41,077 bases of DNA from Clostridiales bacterium (GCA_024697575.1 JAILFM010000015.1:1-41077), one strand, 5' to 3'; numbered from the stretch's first letter, positions 23,553-31,833 are shown. Numbers and translations: made by a program. Notes: generated by a model from the letters alone, not told the origin.

Positions 23553-23581
23553 GGAAACACTTCGATTTAATCAGCGTTTCC
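23553..23581. mobile_element. Internally deleted MITE-like derivative, copy D (29 bp), in the operon leader
   Basis: Read on the minus strand, the first 27 bases are identical to the left end of copy A (GGAAACGCTGATTAAATCGA...), then the sequence closes with CC, restoring a gtttcc end. It retains one complete terminal repeat and only the outer 6 bases of the other. It lies between the predicted start site and the Shine-Dalgarno (23595-23600) of the TSCPD gene. Confidence 0.75.
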
Positions 23582-23608
23582 ATAAATCATTTCCCGGAGG
23601 GACTGAAT

Positions 23609-23857
23609 ATGACTTACGAATATAAACCGTCGGGCGTGTGCTCGCGTGCGATAGCCTTTGACGTTGACGAAAATGATATAATCACTTCTGTTCATTTTAC
23701 CGGCGGATGCAGCGGCAACACTCAGGGCATCTGCGCTCTTGTAAAAGGAATGAAGAGAGAAGACGCTATTGAAAAGCTCAGCGGCATACGCTGCGGCTTC
23801 AAGTCAACGTCATGCCCCGATCAGCTGGCAAAGGCTCTGTCTCAGGTTGCGCACTGA
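23609..23857 (+). CDS. TSCPD-domain protein, TIGR03905-like (82 aa)
   Basis: The protein consists of one small Cys-containing domain: GVCSRAI, VHFTGGCSGNTQGICALV, then IRCGFKSTSCPDQLAKAL, which carries the literal TSCPD signature. The domain is also found at the C-terminus of some ribonucleotide reductases, where it may bind metal; stand-alone versions have no assigned role. The track start (23546) runs through the MITE remnant and is rejected; the ATG at 23609 has a cggagg Shine-Dalgarno. Its stop overlaps the next ATG (TGATG), so it is coupled to the first glycosyltransferase, an odd partner. Confidence 0.9.
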   Translation: MTYEYKPSGVCSRAIAFDVDENDIITSVHFTGGCSGNTQGICALVKGMKREDAIEKLSGIRCGFKSTSCPDQLAKALSQVAH

Positions 23858-24567
23858 TGTCGAAGAAAGTTTCGGTTGCGCTGGCGGCGTATAACGGCGG
23901 TGATTTCATCACCGAACAGCTTTCTTCAATTTTATCCCAGCTCGGCGAAGAGGACGAAGTTATCGTTTCCGACGACAACCCGCCGGGCAATACCAAACCC
24001 GCCGTTTTATCCTTAGCAGACAAACGCATAAAATATTATGAGGGTCCGGGCAAAGGCGTTGTCAAAAACTTTGAATTTGCCATTTCAAAGTGCGAAGGCG
24101 ACGTTATTTTCCTATCGGACCAGGACGATGTGTGGCTCCCGGGCAAGGTGGAAGCCGTTGTGAAAGAAATCAACGGCGGCGCTTCCCTCGTGCTTCACAA
24201 CGCCATAATAACCGACCGCAATCTGAACGCCGACGGTTTAACCGCATTCTCATATTTCAGTACCAATAAATCATTTCTGCGCAATTTCATAAAAAACACA
24301 TTTGTCGGCTGCTGCATGGCTTTCCCGTCGTGCGAAGCGGAGTCTTTTCTCCCCTTCCCCGAATCACTGCCCATGCACGACTGGTATATAGCTCTTAAAA
24401 CTCTCAAAAGCGGCAAGAAGGTTTCACTCATTGAAGAGCCTTTAATTCTGTACCGCCGCCACGGCGGCAACGTCACCGGAGGCAGAACCTCTCTAAAAGA
24501 AAAATTACGCCGGCGCAAGGACATTGCAAAGGCTGTTTTTATGAAAGGAAATGCAGCGCATGAGTAA
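23857..24567 (+). CDS. Family 2 glycosyltransferase, rhamnosyltransferase-like (236 aa)
   Basis: A GT-A-fold enzyme with N-terminal VSVALAAYNGGDFITEQLSSI, the metal/nucleotide-sugar motif FLSDQDDVWLPGKV, and a late HDWYIALK and ILYRRHGGNVTGG. The DQDDVW form is common among GT2 enzymes that build rhamnose-containing wall glycans. It should act in the cytoplasm on a lipid-linked acceptor. The start at 23857 overlaps the TSCPD stop by one base; the longer track start lacks support. At 236 aa it is compact but has the complete catalytic domain. Confidence 0.9.
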   Translation: MSKKVSVALAAYNGGDFITEQLSSILSQLGEEDEVIVSDDNPPGNTKPAVLSLADKRIKYYEGPGKGVVKNFEFAISKCEGDVIFLSDQDDVWLPGKVEAVVKEINGGASLVLHNAIITDRNLNADGLTAFSYFSTNKSFLRNFIKNTFVGCCMAFPSCEAESFLPFPESLPMHDWYIALKTLKSGKKVSLIEEPLILYRRHGGNVTGGRTSLKEKLRRRKDIAKAVFMKGNAAHE

Positions 24568-25339
24568 ATCTGTTTCGGGCTGTATTGTGACTTTTAACAA
24601 CATAAAAACAATTGATTCGGCGCTTTCTTCCGTAATCACCAACACAAAGCTGCCGCTTAAGCTGTTTGTCGTTGACAACGGCTCAACCGACGGAACAGCC
24701 GAGTTTATAGAAAAAAACTATCCCGATGTAACGCTTATAAGAAGTGAAAAAAATATCGGTTTCGGCGCGGGTCACAACACCGTTCTTCCGTTTCTTGACA
24801 GCGATTATCACGCAATTATCAACCCCGATATTGTTATCAAAGACGACATTATGTCTGTAATGGCAGAATACCTTGATAAAGACGACACGGTCGGCCTGCT
24901 CTCACCTGAAATCAGATTCCCTGACGGCAGGATGCAGATTTTAGGTAAGAAAAAGCCTTATCCTCACTACCTTGCTGCCAGCAGACTGCGTTCAGGCAAC
25001 AACATAAATAACATTTTAAGGTCATATGCCATGCTCAATCGCGATTTGACCGTACCGTTTGATATTCAGAACGCCACCGGATGCTTTATGTTCATCAGGA
25101 CTTCACTTTTTAAGCAAATCGGCGGCTTTGACGAAAGATATTTTCTCTATTTTGAAGACTGTGACCTGACAAGAGAGGTCAACAGGCTTTCGCGCTGCCT
25201 TTACTTCCCCGGCGCCGTTGTTTATCACGAATGGGGAAGGGAATCAAAAAAGAACACCCGCCTTGCGCTGATTCAGATGCAGTCAATGTTTAAATACTAT
25301 TTAAAATGGACTTTCAAAAAGGATAAAATCAAAAAATGA
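24560..25339 (+). CDS. Family 2 glycosyltransferase (259 aa)
   Basis: A second GT2 of a different subfamily: SGCIVTFNN, FVVDNGSTDGTAEFI, NIGFGAGHN, the acceptor/metal motif INPDIVI and FYFEDCDLTREVNR-type YFEDCDL. This set resembles RfbF/WbbL-like rhamnosyltransferases, so a deoxyhexose donor is plausible but not proven. The ATG at 24560 has aaagga at 10 bases and overlaps the upstream stop by 8 bases; the track start at 24551 is too close to that Shine-Dalgarno. Its stop overlaps the permease start as ATGA. Confidence 0.9.
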   Translation: MSKSVSGCIVTFNNIKTIDSALSSVITNTKLPLKLFVVDNGSTDGTAEFIEKNYPDVTLIRSEKNIGFGAGHNTVLPFLDSDYHAIINPDIVIKDDIMSVMAEYLDKDDTVGLLSPEIRFPDGRMQILGKKKPYPHYLAASRLRSGNNINNILRSYAMLNRDLTVPFDIQNATGCFMFIRTSLFKQIGGFDERYFLYFEDCDLTREVNRLSRCLYFPGAVVYHEWGRESKKNTRLALIQMQSMFKYYLKWTFKKDKIKK

Positions 25340-26145
25340 AGTGGCTTCATAATCTCTACAGGTACAGATATCTGCTTTATGAAATTGTCCGCAAAAACAT
25401 AAAGCTTCAGTACCGTGACAGCGTGCTGGGCATTTTATGGACCTTTTTACAGCCGCTGATGACAACAATCATACTTGTAGTCGTTTTCGGCAATGTTTTC
25501 GGCAAGAGCAACGCCGGCATTATTAATTACCCCATATATCTTTTGTGCGGGCGTCTGCTTTATGAATTTTATTCCCAGTCCACAAAAAGGGCGATGCGCT
25601 CAATCAGAAACAGCGCGTCTGTTATTAAAAAAGTCTATGTTCCAAAATACATTTACCCCATTGCCAATGTAATATCGAATTTTGTCACATTTTTAATATC
25701 GCTTTCCGTTCTTCTTTGTTTCATAGTATTCTTTCTGATAGTCGGCGAAAACCCGCCTCACATTACTCTTTATGCTCTTCTGGCTCCGGTGCCGGTAATC
25801 ATCCTTTTTATACTTGCCGTGGGCGTGGGACTGATTCTCTCGACTATGGATGTGTTCTTTAAGGATACAGACTACCTGTATGAGGTTTTCTGCCTTTTAC
25901 TGTTTTACCTGACGCCGATATTTTACAAGGTGGAATCCCTCGGGATGAAAAACGAAGTTTTCAAAGTTATGCTTATGGCAAACCCCCTTTATTCGATAAC
26001 CGAAATGTTCAGATGCTGTGTACTTTACGGCAAAATGTTCAACATTCACCACCTGCTGTATTCTTTTGGCTTTTCGGTCGCGACGGTACTTCTTGGCTCA
26101 CTTGTATTTTACAAAAAGCAGGACAAATTTATTCTTCACATGTGA
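25336..26145 (+). CDS. ABC-2 type polysaccharide export permease, Wzm/TagG-like (269 aa)
   Basis: Six hydrophobic segments follow an amphipathic N-terminus. RKNIKLQYRDSVLGILWTFLQPL and the C-terminal LYSITEMFRCCVLYG are classic for Wzm/TagG permeases, which move lipid-linked O-antigen or teichoic-acid-like polymers across the membrane. It needs the ATPase encoded at 27795, from which it is separated by a glycosidase-like gene. The start overlaps the upstream stop (ATGA). Confidence 0.93.
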   Translation: MKWLHNLYRYRYLLYEIVRKNIKLQYRDSVLGILWTFLQPLMTTIILVVVFGNVFGKSNAGIINYPIYLLCGRLLYEFYSQSTKRAMRSIRNSASVIKKVYVPKYIYPIANVISNFVTFLISLSVLLCFIVFFLIVGENPPHITLYALLAPVPVIILFILAVGVGLILSTMDVFFKDTDYLYEVFCLLLFYLTPIFYKVESLGMKNEVFKVMLMANPLYSITEMFRCCVLYGKMFNIHHLLYSFGFSVATVLLGSLVFYKKQDKFILHM

Positions 26146-26152
26146 GGTCTGA

Positions 26153-27784
26153 ATGGCGGAGAAAATAATATCTTTTATTCTCGCGGTCATAGCGGCGGTT
26201 ACTTCCTTTTTTTCACAGATAAATTTTTTCGACAATGTCAGCTTAACGGTTGACACCGCCCGACCCGGGGAAGAAATAAACTTCATATTTGACAATGTCA
26301 ATGTCTGGGATATGGGCACGCAGTTTATAAACGCGAAGAACGCCGAAAAAAACGATATTTATGACTTTGTCAAATATGTTCAGCTCATGGAATGCACCGG
26401 CGGCAGCTACGGACGCGACCTTTTTAAGGATCCTTATAACACCGGCGTCTTGGATGACTATGACTTTACGCGCCTTATTGAAAATTGCCGCGGAATCCTG
26501 CGCCTCGGCGCAAAGCCCCATATTAAAGTCGGCAATGTGCCTATGAAATATTCTACCGGTGCCAGAACCGGGAATATGCAGGCAAATCTTCTCGAGCCTG
26601 ACGACTATGATGTTTACTATAACTACCTGACGGTGCTTTTCACTGCCCTCGTTGATGAATTCGGAAAAGAAGAAATGCTCACATGGCACTACGGCGTTAT
26701 GACCGAATACGAAAACAGCGACTGGTTTGACTGCGGCGACAGTGAGAAAACAAAGCTCGCGTTTTTTAAGATATATGACTATGCCGTTGACGCCATGCAA
26801 AAGACGATAGGCGAAAGCATCTATGTCGGCGCCCACTCAATGACCGTTACAGAAGGTATCTGGGATGAAAGGGAGTTTATAGAGCACGCCGCCGTGGGCA
26901 CCAACCTCAAAACCGGCAAAAAGGGAACAAGGCTGTGCTACCTTACTTTTTCATACTACGAAATTTCAGCCGGCAATGTCGGGGAACGCTTATCATTTTG
27001 CGAATGCGTTGATCTTTTAAGACAGACGGCGGAAAAATACGGACTTGACAGCCTTGATTACGGCGTTGACGAGGGCAGGGTTCTTTTCGGCGCAAAGGGT
27101 AAAAACTCAAACGAACTGCCTTCAAGAACCGTCGGCTTTCAGTGGCAGGCGGGTATGGACGCGAGGCTGATTAAAGACAGCCTTGACAGCGGCGTAAAAT
27201 GGATATCATCATGGACCTTTAAATCCGACGGTTTAAACGCCGGCAACCCCACTCTCAGCTACCATATAGCCGACTGCTATTCGCGCTGGAAAGGCTCAAA
27301 GCGTTTGCCGGTCAATAAAGGCGGCGCAGGGATTTTCATAAAGAAAAACGTCAACGCAATAGCGGCAGCAAACGGCAATAAAGTTTTTGTTATGGCATAT
27401 AACGAAAAAAACAAAGTCGACTATTCCCGCGGGGCCGATGTTAAAATCAGCATAATATCACCTTCAGATGCATCTTCAAACGCAAAAATCACGGTATACA
27501 GAATAAATGACGAATGTAATTTCTATGATGACTGGGTTAAAGACAAAGCTTTTTACGGTTTAAAAGATGAAGACTTCAGCTGGTCTCCCGACTGCCCGTG
27601 CATCGGTTCCAATTTTGTCAATCGAGATGCCGCTAACCTTTACAACGAAACGCTGCGTGAGAAATATGCCGGCTGTTCCCGCCTTGTTCCCGAAAAACAT
27701 GAAGCCGAAATCATCAACGGCAGCGTAACAGTAACGGACAAAATCGGCGGCAACGAGGTTGTGTTTTATGAAATCAGCTTCTGA
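26153..27784 (+). CDS. Exported clan GH-A-like glycosidase, GH39-resembling (543 aa)
   Basis: An N-terminal hydrophobic segment (residues 4-22) is a signal peptide or membrane anchor. The rest reads as a TIM barrel with HYGVMTEYEN (candidate acid/base Glu185) and DYGVDEGRVLF (candidate nucleophile Glu307), a spacing of about 122 residues that fits GH39-type enzymes, followed by a beta-rich C-terminal domain (from about 400). In GH39 such enzymes cleave beta-xylosides or alpha-L-iduronides; here the substrate is unknown. It is lodged between the permease and ATPase of one exporter, 7 bases after the permease stop, with a gaggtc Shine-Dalgarno. This suggests it trims or modifies the exported polymer. 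The family assignment is moderate. Confidence 0.65.
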   Translation: MAEKIISFILAVIAAVTSFFSQINFFDNVSLTVDTARPGEEINFIFDNVNVWDMGTQFINAKNAEKNDIYDFVKYVQLMECTGGSYGRDLFKDPYNTGVLDDYDFTRLIENCRGILRLGAKPHIKVGNVPMKYSTGARTGNMQANLLEPDDYDVYYNYLTVLFTALVDEFGKEEMLTWHYGVMTEYENSDWFDCGDSEKTKLAFFKIYDYAVDAMQKTIGESIYVGAHSMTVTEGIWDEREFIEHAAVGTNLKTGKKGTRLCYLTFSYYEISAGNVGERLSFCECVDLLRQTAEKYGLDSLDYGVDEGRVLFGAKGKNSNELPSRTVGFQWQAGMDARLIKDSLDSGVKWISSWTFKSDGLNAGNPTLSYHIADCYSRWKGSKRLPVNKGGAGIFIKKNVNAIAAANGNKVFVMAYNEKNKVDYSRGADVKISIISPSDASSNAKITVYRINDECNFYDDWVKDKAFYGLKDEDFSWSPDCPCIGSNFVNRDAANLYNETLREKYAGCSRLVPEKHEAEIINGSVTVTDKIGGNEVVFYEISF

Positions 27785-27794
27785 GGAGATACCA

Positions 27795-28532
27795 ATGGCT
27801 GCTGTTGAAGTTAAAAATATGAGCATGATGTTCAACCTTAACAAAGAAAAGGTTGACAATCTCAAAGAATATTTCATAAAGCTTGTTACGGGCAAGCTTC
27901 GCTTTAACGAATTCTGGGCTCTCAGAGATATTAACCTGACGGTTGAAAAGGGTGACAGAGTCGGTATTCTGGGCTTTAACGGAGCCGGCAAATCGACGCT
28001 TTTAAAGGTTATAGCCGGTGTTTTGAAGCCGACCGAGGGCACCGTTAAGGTTGACGGGGTGATAGCGCCCATGCTTGAGCTCGGCGCAGGCTTTGACCTT
28101 AACTATTCGGGCAAGGAAAACATCTTCCTTTACGGCGCGACAATGGGATATTCCAGAAAATACATAAAGGAAAAGTATGACGAAATCGTTGAGTTTTCCG
28201 AGCTGAAAGACTTTATTGACGTTCCGGTCAAGAACTATTCATCCGGTATGAGGGCAAGGCTCGGCTTTGCTATTGCAAGCGCCGTTGAACCGGAGGTTCT
28301 TATTCTTGACGAGGTTCTTTCCGTCGGAGACGCCAAATTCAGAAAAAAAAGCGAAAACAAAATACGCTCAATGTTTGACAAAGGGGTGACCGTCCTTTTT
28401 GTGTCGCACTCTGTCGACCAGGTTCTTAACATTTGCAACAAAGCTGTTGTTCTTGACAAAGGGCGCATTATCGCTTCCGGCAGCGCTCAGGAAATCTGTG
28501 AACAATACAATGATATGGTAAAAGGAAAATAG
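27795..28532 (+). CDS. ABC transporter ATP-binding protein, Wzt/TagH-like (245 aa)
   Basis: This is the ATPase of the polysaccharide exporter. Walker A is GFNGAGKST, the ABC signature is YSSGMRARLGFA, and Walker B is VLILDEVLSVGD. The VGD after Walker B and the leading FNLNKEKVDNLKEYFIKLV are typical of the Wzt/TagH type. There is no C-terminal carbohydrate-binding domain, so termination is not substrate-tagged as in the longer Wzt proteins. The ATG at 27795 with a gaggagat Shine-Dalgarno is chosen; the track start at 27759 is inside the upstream gene. Confidence 0.93.
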   Translation: MAAVEVKNMSMMFNLNKEKVDNLKEYFIKLVTGKLRFNEFWALRDINLTVEKGDRVGILGFNGAGKSTLLKVIAGVLKPTEGTVKVDGVIAPMLELGAGFDLNYSGKENIFLYGATMGYSRKYIKEKYDEIVEFSELKDFIDVPVKNYSSGMRARLGFAIASAVEPEVLILDEVLSVGDAKFRKKSENKIRSMFDKGVTVLFVSHSVDQVLNICNKAVVLDKGRIIASGSAQEICEQYNDMVKGK

Positions 28533-28534
28533 AT

Positions 28535-29251
28535 ATGGTTTTTGCAGCAATTTTTGCCGGCGGTTCCGGCACAAGAATGGGAAATATCGACACGCCCAAG
28601 CAGTATCTCGAATTAGGCAACAGGCCGATTATTATTCACACAATCGAAAAGTTTTTTGTCAATGACAGAATCGACGAAATCGTTGTCCTTTGCCCCAAAT
28701 CATGGGTCGCGCACACAAAGGACCTTATAAAAAAATTCATTCCTGCAGGGAAGAAAGTTACCGTTATCCCCGGCGGAAAAACAAGAAACGGCACACTTGA
28801 AAACGCCATTTCTTTTATCAACGAAAACTATGAGGTTGAAGACGACACCGTTTTAGTCACTCATGACGCGGTGAGACCGTTCCTGACGCACCGCATTATC
28901 ACTGAAAATGTCGACTGCGCGCTGAAATACGGCGCGTGCGATACGGTTATACCCGCAACAGACACCATTGTTGAAAGCGGCGACGGCAAAACCATTTCAA
29001 ATATTCCCGACAGAAGCAAAATGTACCAGGGGCAAACGCCTCAGTCCTTTATTCTCAAAGACCTTGAGAATGTGCTTTTATCGCTGACTGAGGATGAAAA
29101 AGCCGTTCTGACCGACGCTTGCAAAATCTACACTCTCAAAAACAAACCCGTTCACCTTGTCGAAGGCGAGGTTTTTAACATAAAAATCACCTATCCTTAT
29201 GATATGAAGGTCGCGGCAACGCTGCTGAAAGGTAAAGAAAGCGATGATTAA
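28535..29251 (+). CDS. tarI: Ribitol-5-phosphate cytidylyltransferase, TarI-like (238 aa)
   Basis: The IspD/TarI fold makes CDP-polyols from CTP. AAIFAGGSGTRMGNIDTPKQYLELG is the CTP-binding loop, THDAVRPFLTHRII carries the conserved Asp-Ala-Val-Arg and YQGQTPQSF the substrate block. IspD and TarI are hard to separate by motif, but adjacency and overlap with a TarJ-like reductase strongly favour TarI. The product would be CDP-ribitol, the donor for ribitol-phosphate polymers. It overlaps tarJ by 8 bases. Confidence 0.88.
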   Translation: MVFAAIFAGGSGTRMGNIDTPKQYLELGNRPIIIHTIEKFFVNDRIDEIVVLCPKSWVAHTKDLIKKFIPAGKKVTVIPGGKTRNGTLENAISFINENYEVEDDTVLVTHDAVRPFLTHRIITENVDCALKYGACDTVIPATDTIVESGDGKTISNIPDRSKMYQGQTPQSFILKDLENVLLSLTEDEKAVLTDACKIYTLKNKPVHLVEGEVFNIKITYPYDMKVAATLLKGKESDD

Positions 29252-30266
29252 CCAGGTTTACAGGCTTGTCGCGCCGGGAATGATTGAAGTAAGCTGCACA
29301 CAGCCGGATATCACCGGCAAAACGCTTTTAAGACCCGTCATGCTGTCAATCTGCAAAGCTGATCAGCGTTATTATTTAGGCAACAGAAGCGCCGAAGCTC
29401 TTCACAAAAAGCTGCCGATGTCCCTTATACACGAATGTGTGGCAAGGGTTGTTCTTGACCCGACAGACACTTTCAAAAAAGGCGATATTGTTGTCCCCGT
29501 TCCGAATATCCCGACTGAGGATGACGACATTATTGCGGAAAACTACCGCCGCTCAAGTCACTTTTGTTCCAGCGGATACGACGGTTTTTTAAGGGATTAT
29601 ATTGACTTAGCGCCGGACAGAGTCGTTAAGGTTCCCGACGGAATTGATTTAAGAATAGCTGCATTTTCGGAGCTTATCAGCGTTGCCGTTCACGCGGTAA
29701 GCCGCTTTGAAAAATTTTCACACAAAAGGAAAAACTCAATCGGCGTATGGGGAGACGGCAATGTCGGCTTTATCACGGCTCTGATTTTACGCGCCGTCTA
29801 TCCCGAAAGCAAAATACTTGTTTTCGGCACGGTTTATGAAAAGCTCAATTACTTCGCGTTTGCCGATGAAACATACCATGTTGACAGTGTTCCGAAGGAC
29901 CTTAAGGTTGACCACGCGTTTGAATGCGTGGGCGGCGAAGCGTCAAAATACGCCGTTAATCAGATTATTGACCATATTAATCCCGAGGGCAGCGTGGGTC
30001 TTATGGGGGTAAGTGAAAGCCCGGTCGGCATCAACACAAGGATGGTTCTTGAGCTCGGGCTCAATCTTTTCGGCTCCAGCCGCAGCGGCAAAGCGGATTT
30101 TGAGCGCACAATGGATATTCTCAGTTCTGACAAACAGATTGCCGGCTACCTTGAAAATCTTATAGCCAATGAAATTACAATAAGAACGGTCAAAGACATA
30201 CATACCGCTTTTCAAAGGGATATTCATACCGGTTTCGGCAAAACCGTTATGAAATGGGAAAAATAA
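29244..30266 (+). CDS. tarJ: Ribulose-5-phosphate reductase, TarJ-like alcohol dehydrogenase (340 aa)
   Basis: TarJ reduces ribulose-5-phosphate to ribitol-5-phosphate with NADPH. The sequence starts VYRLVAPGMIEV and has LLRPVMLSICKADQRYYLGNR (zinc Cys), PMSLIHECVARV (His-Glu ligands), and a Rossmann segment around SIGVWGDGNVGFITALIL. These match TarJ rather than generic zinc dehydrogenases. It is the last gene of the operon; no TarL/TarK or TagF-type polymerase accompanies it, so the polymerase must be elsewhere or the polymer is of another kind. Confidence 0.88.
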   Translation: MINQVYRLVAPGMIEVSCTQPDITGKTLLRPVMLSICKADQRYYLGNRSAEALHKKLPMSLIHECVARVVLDPTDTFKKGDIVVPVPNIPTEDDDIIAENYRRSSHFCSSGYDGFLRDYIDLAPDRVVKVPDGIDLRIAAFSELISVAVHAVSRFEKFSHKRKNSIGVWGDGNVGFITALILRAVYPESKILVFGTVYEKLNYFAFADETYHVDSVPKDLKVDHAFECVGGEASKYAVNQIIDHINPEGSVGLMGVSESPVGINTRMVLELGLNLFGSSRSGKADFERTMDILSSDKQIAGYLENLIANEITIRTVKDIHTAFQRDIHTGFGKTVMKWEK

Positions 30267-30282
30267 AAACAAAAAGAAAAAA

Positions 30283-30313
30283 CCTCCTGCGGAAAACAAA
30301 AAACCGCAGGAGG
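30283..30313. terminator. Bidirectional terminator after tarJ
   Basis: A perfect 10-bp stem cctcctgcgg / ccgcaggagg with an 11-base A-rich loop lies between convergent genes. The minus side is followed by a long U-tract; the plus side has gatgtttatttt. Confidence 0.88.
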
Positions 30314-30339
30314 GATGTTTATTTTAAGCCGTAAATATT

Positions 30340-30894
30340 TTACACCTTGATAAACTCCAAATCTTCTATCGCCTTCACAACGCAGGTTATAACATCGTTA
30401 TAGACGCTCCGGGCGAGCTGAGTCAGCTTTTCGTCGCCCTGTTTTTCGCAGAGCATACAATAGCTTTTCGCCAGAGAAGCCGCGGCGTCCTCGCCCGTCT
30501 TGTAGCCCGACATGGCGTAAAAAGTGAAGGAAGAACTGTTTGATATATTAATGAAAAACCCGTTTGAATTCTTCTCTAAAGAGTCATACATTGAATTAAT
30601 CGCGCTGTATGACAAAACAGAGTGCGGCAGGAAGTTATAAAACGCAAGACGCGCCGAAAAGATGATAAGCGCTCTGAGATGAAACAGCTCCCTGTTATTA
30701 AGGGTTTCAACCTCATCCGGGCAGAAATCCTCCGGCATCAGGGCGGCAAAGATTTCGCCGAGCTTCTTCGCCTTTTCAATGTTGCCGTTGCCGCGGTGAG
30801 CCAGTGTTGTCTGCGCAAGCAAAGCGAGGTCCTCGTCGCTGTCCTTCATTTTCGGTTGAAAAATTTTAATATTATCGTCATTTTCTCTAAGCAT
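30340..30894 (-). CDS. Uncharacterised soluble protein (184 aa)
   Basis: I do not recognise a family. No signal peptide or transmembrane segment is seen; composition suggests an all-helical protein (DLALLAQTTLAHRGNGNIEKAKKLGEIF; ASLAKSYCMLCEKQ; TQLARSVYNDVITCVVKAIEDLEF). The start overlaps the stop of the PHP-domain gene by 8 bases, so the two are translated from one mRNA and may work together. It is the last gene before a terminator. Confidence 0.75.
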   Translation of the reverse strand: MLRENDDNIKIFQPKMKDSDEDLALLAQTTLAHRGNGNIEKAKKLGEIFAALMPEDFCPDEVETLNNRELFHLRALIIFSARLAFYNFLPHSVLSYSAINSMYDSLEKNSNGFFINISNSSSFTFYAMSGYKTGEDAAASLAKSYCMLCEKQGDEKLTQLARSVYNDVITCVVKAIEDLEFIKV

Positions 30895-31756
30895 TTAATT
30901 TCTCAGCCGTTGCCTTTCTCTTTTTCATTTTAGTCTTATAGTTCATAAGCGCCTTGACATCGGCTTCGGGAGTCAGAATATCTCCGACCGACATCATACT
31001 TTTTGAATACATACCCATAAATTCAGTGCCGCCGGTCATAAGAAGTTCTTTGCCCTTGCAGAAGGTTAAGAGAGTTTCGATATCGCTCTGTGTATTAAAC
31101 GGCGTGTGAATTTCAACACCGTCAAGCCCTTTGCCGCAGAGCTCTTCGAGCAAATCAAAATTGCCGTAAAGACCGGGATGCGCCAAAACCGCTATGCCGC
31201 CGGACTCGTGAATCGCATTCAAAACATCCTCGGGGGCAGCGTAACTGACTTTTGTGAGAACATTGTTTTCGCTCTCTGCAGTGAAAAGATCTTCATAAAC
31301 TTTGCCGTAAAAACCGTCCGCCATGCCGCACTCGCAAAGAGCGTGCATAATATGGTGGTCATAAACGGCGGTGGCACCCGTAGCACACTTTGAAATAAGC
31401 TCCGGAGTTATGGGGTACTTTTTCGCTGTTTTGATTGTCGTTATCTGATTTGAGCGTTTTTTTGCAATAAGGTTGTTTCTGCACAGACCTTCAAGCCTGT
31501 CGGGGCTGTCGGCAAGGTAGCACAGAATATCCGCATAGCCGTTCCTTTTGGAATCATAGCATGAAAACAAAACACCCGGGATAACGGTAACGCCCTTGCG
31601 CTCGCCCGCCATCCTTGCCCTGACTATACCCGCCTGGCAGTCACGGTCGGTGATTGCGATGGCTTCGATGTTGCGCTTCTGGGCAAGAGTTATCAAATCA
31701 TCAATGCCAAGTGAACTGTGTGATAATTTTGTGTAGCAATGCAAATCCGCTCTCAT
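30887..31756 (-). CDS. PHP-domain metallophosphoesterase (289 aa)
   Basis: The PHP fold is recognised by DLHCYTKLSHSS (metal-binding HxH variant with HCY; other PHP proteins have DLHxHT), AIAITDRDCQAG, VIPGVLFSCYD, a VYDHHIMHAL block and VLAHPGLYGN. Relatives include 3',5'-nucleoside bisphosphate phosphatases and histidinol phosphatases. The first motif has Cys where His is usual (DLHCYT instead of DLHxHT), which may affect metal binding. It is cytoplasmic. A gaggtattt Shine-Dalgarno precedes the ATG. It is coupled to the downstream uncharacterised gene. Confidence 0.8.
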   Translation of the reverse strand: MRADLHCYTKLSHSSLGIDDLITLAQKRNIEAIAITDRDCQAGIVRARMAGERKGVTVIPGVLFSCYDSKRNGYADILCYLADSPDRLEGLCRNNLIAKKRSNQITTIKTAKKYPITPELISKCATGATAVYDHHIMHALCECGMADGFYGKVYEDLFTAESENNVLTKVSYAAPEDVLNAIHESGGIAVLAHPGLYGNFDLLEELCGKGLDGVEIHTPFNTQSDIETLLTFCKGKELLMTGGTEFMGMYSKSMMSVGDILTPEADVKALMNYKTKMKKRKATAEKLNA

Positions 31757-31833
31757 AAATACCTCATTCCGTACAACTAAACCCCGTATATTCGTAAAAA
31801 AGGCCTAAAATCCCCTAATATAATTATATTATG

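Noticed and set aside
23546-23608. N-terminal extension of the TSCPD ORF
   Set aside because: It is translated from the promoter-proximal element remnant; a strong Shine-Dalgarno supports the ATG at 23609.
31816-31831. Perfect palindrome taatataattatatta
   Set aside because: It is pure AT next to the PHP promoter's -10 region and can arise by chance in such DNA; no support as an operator.
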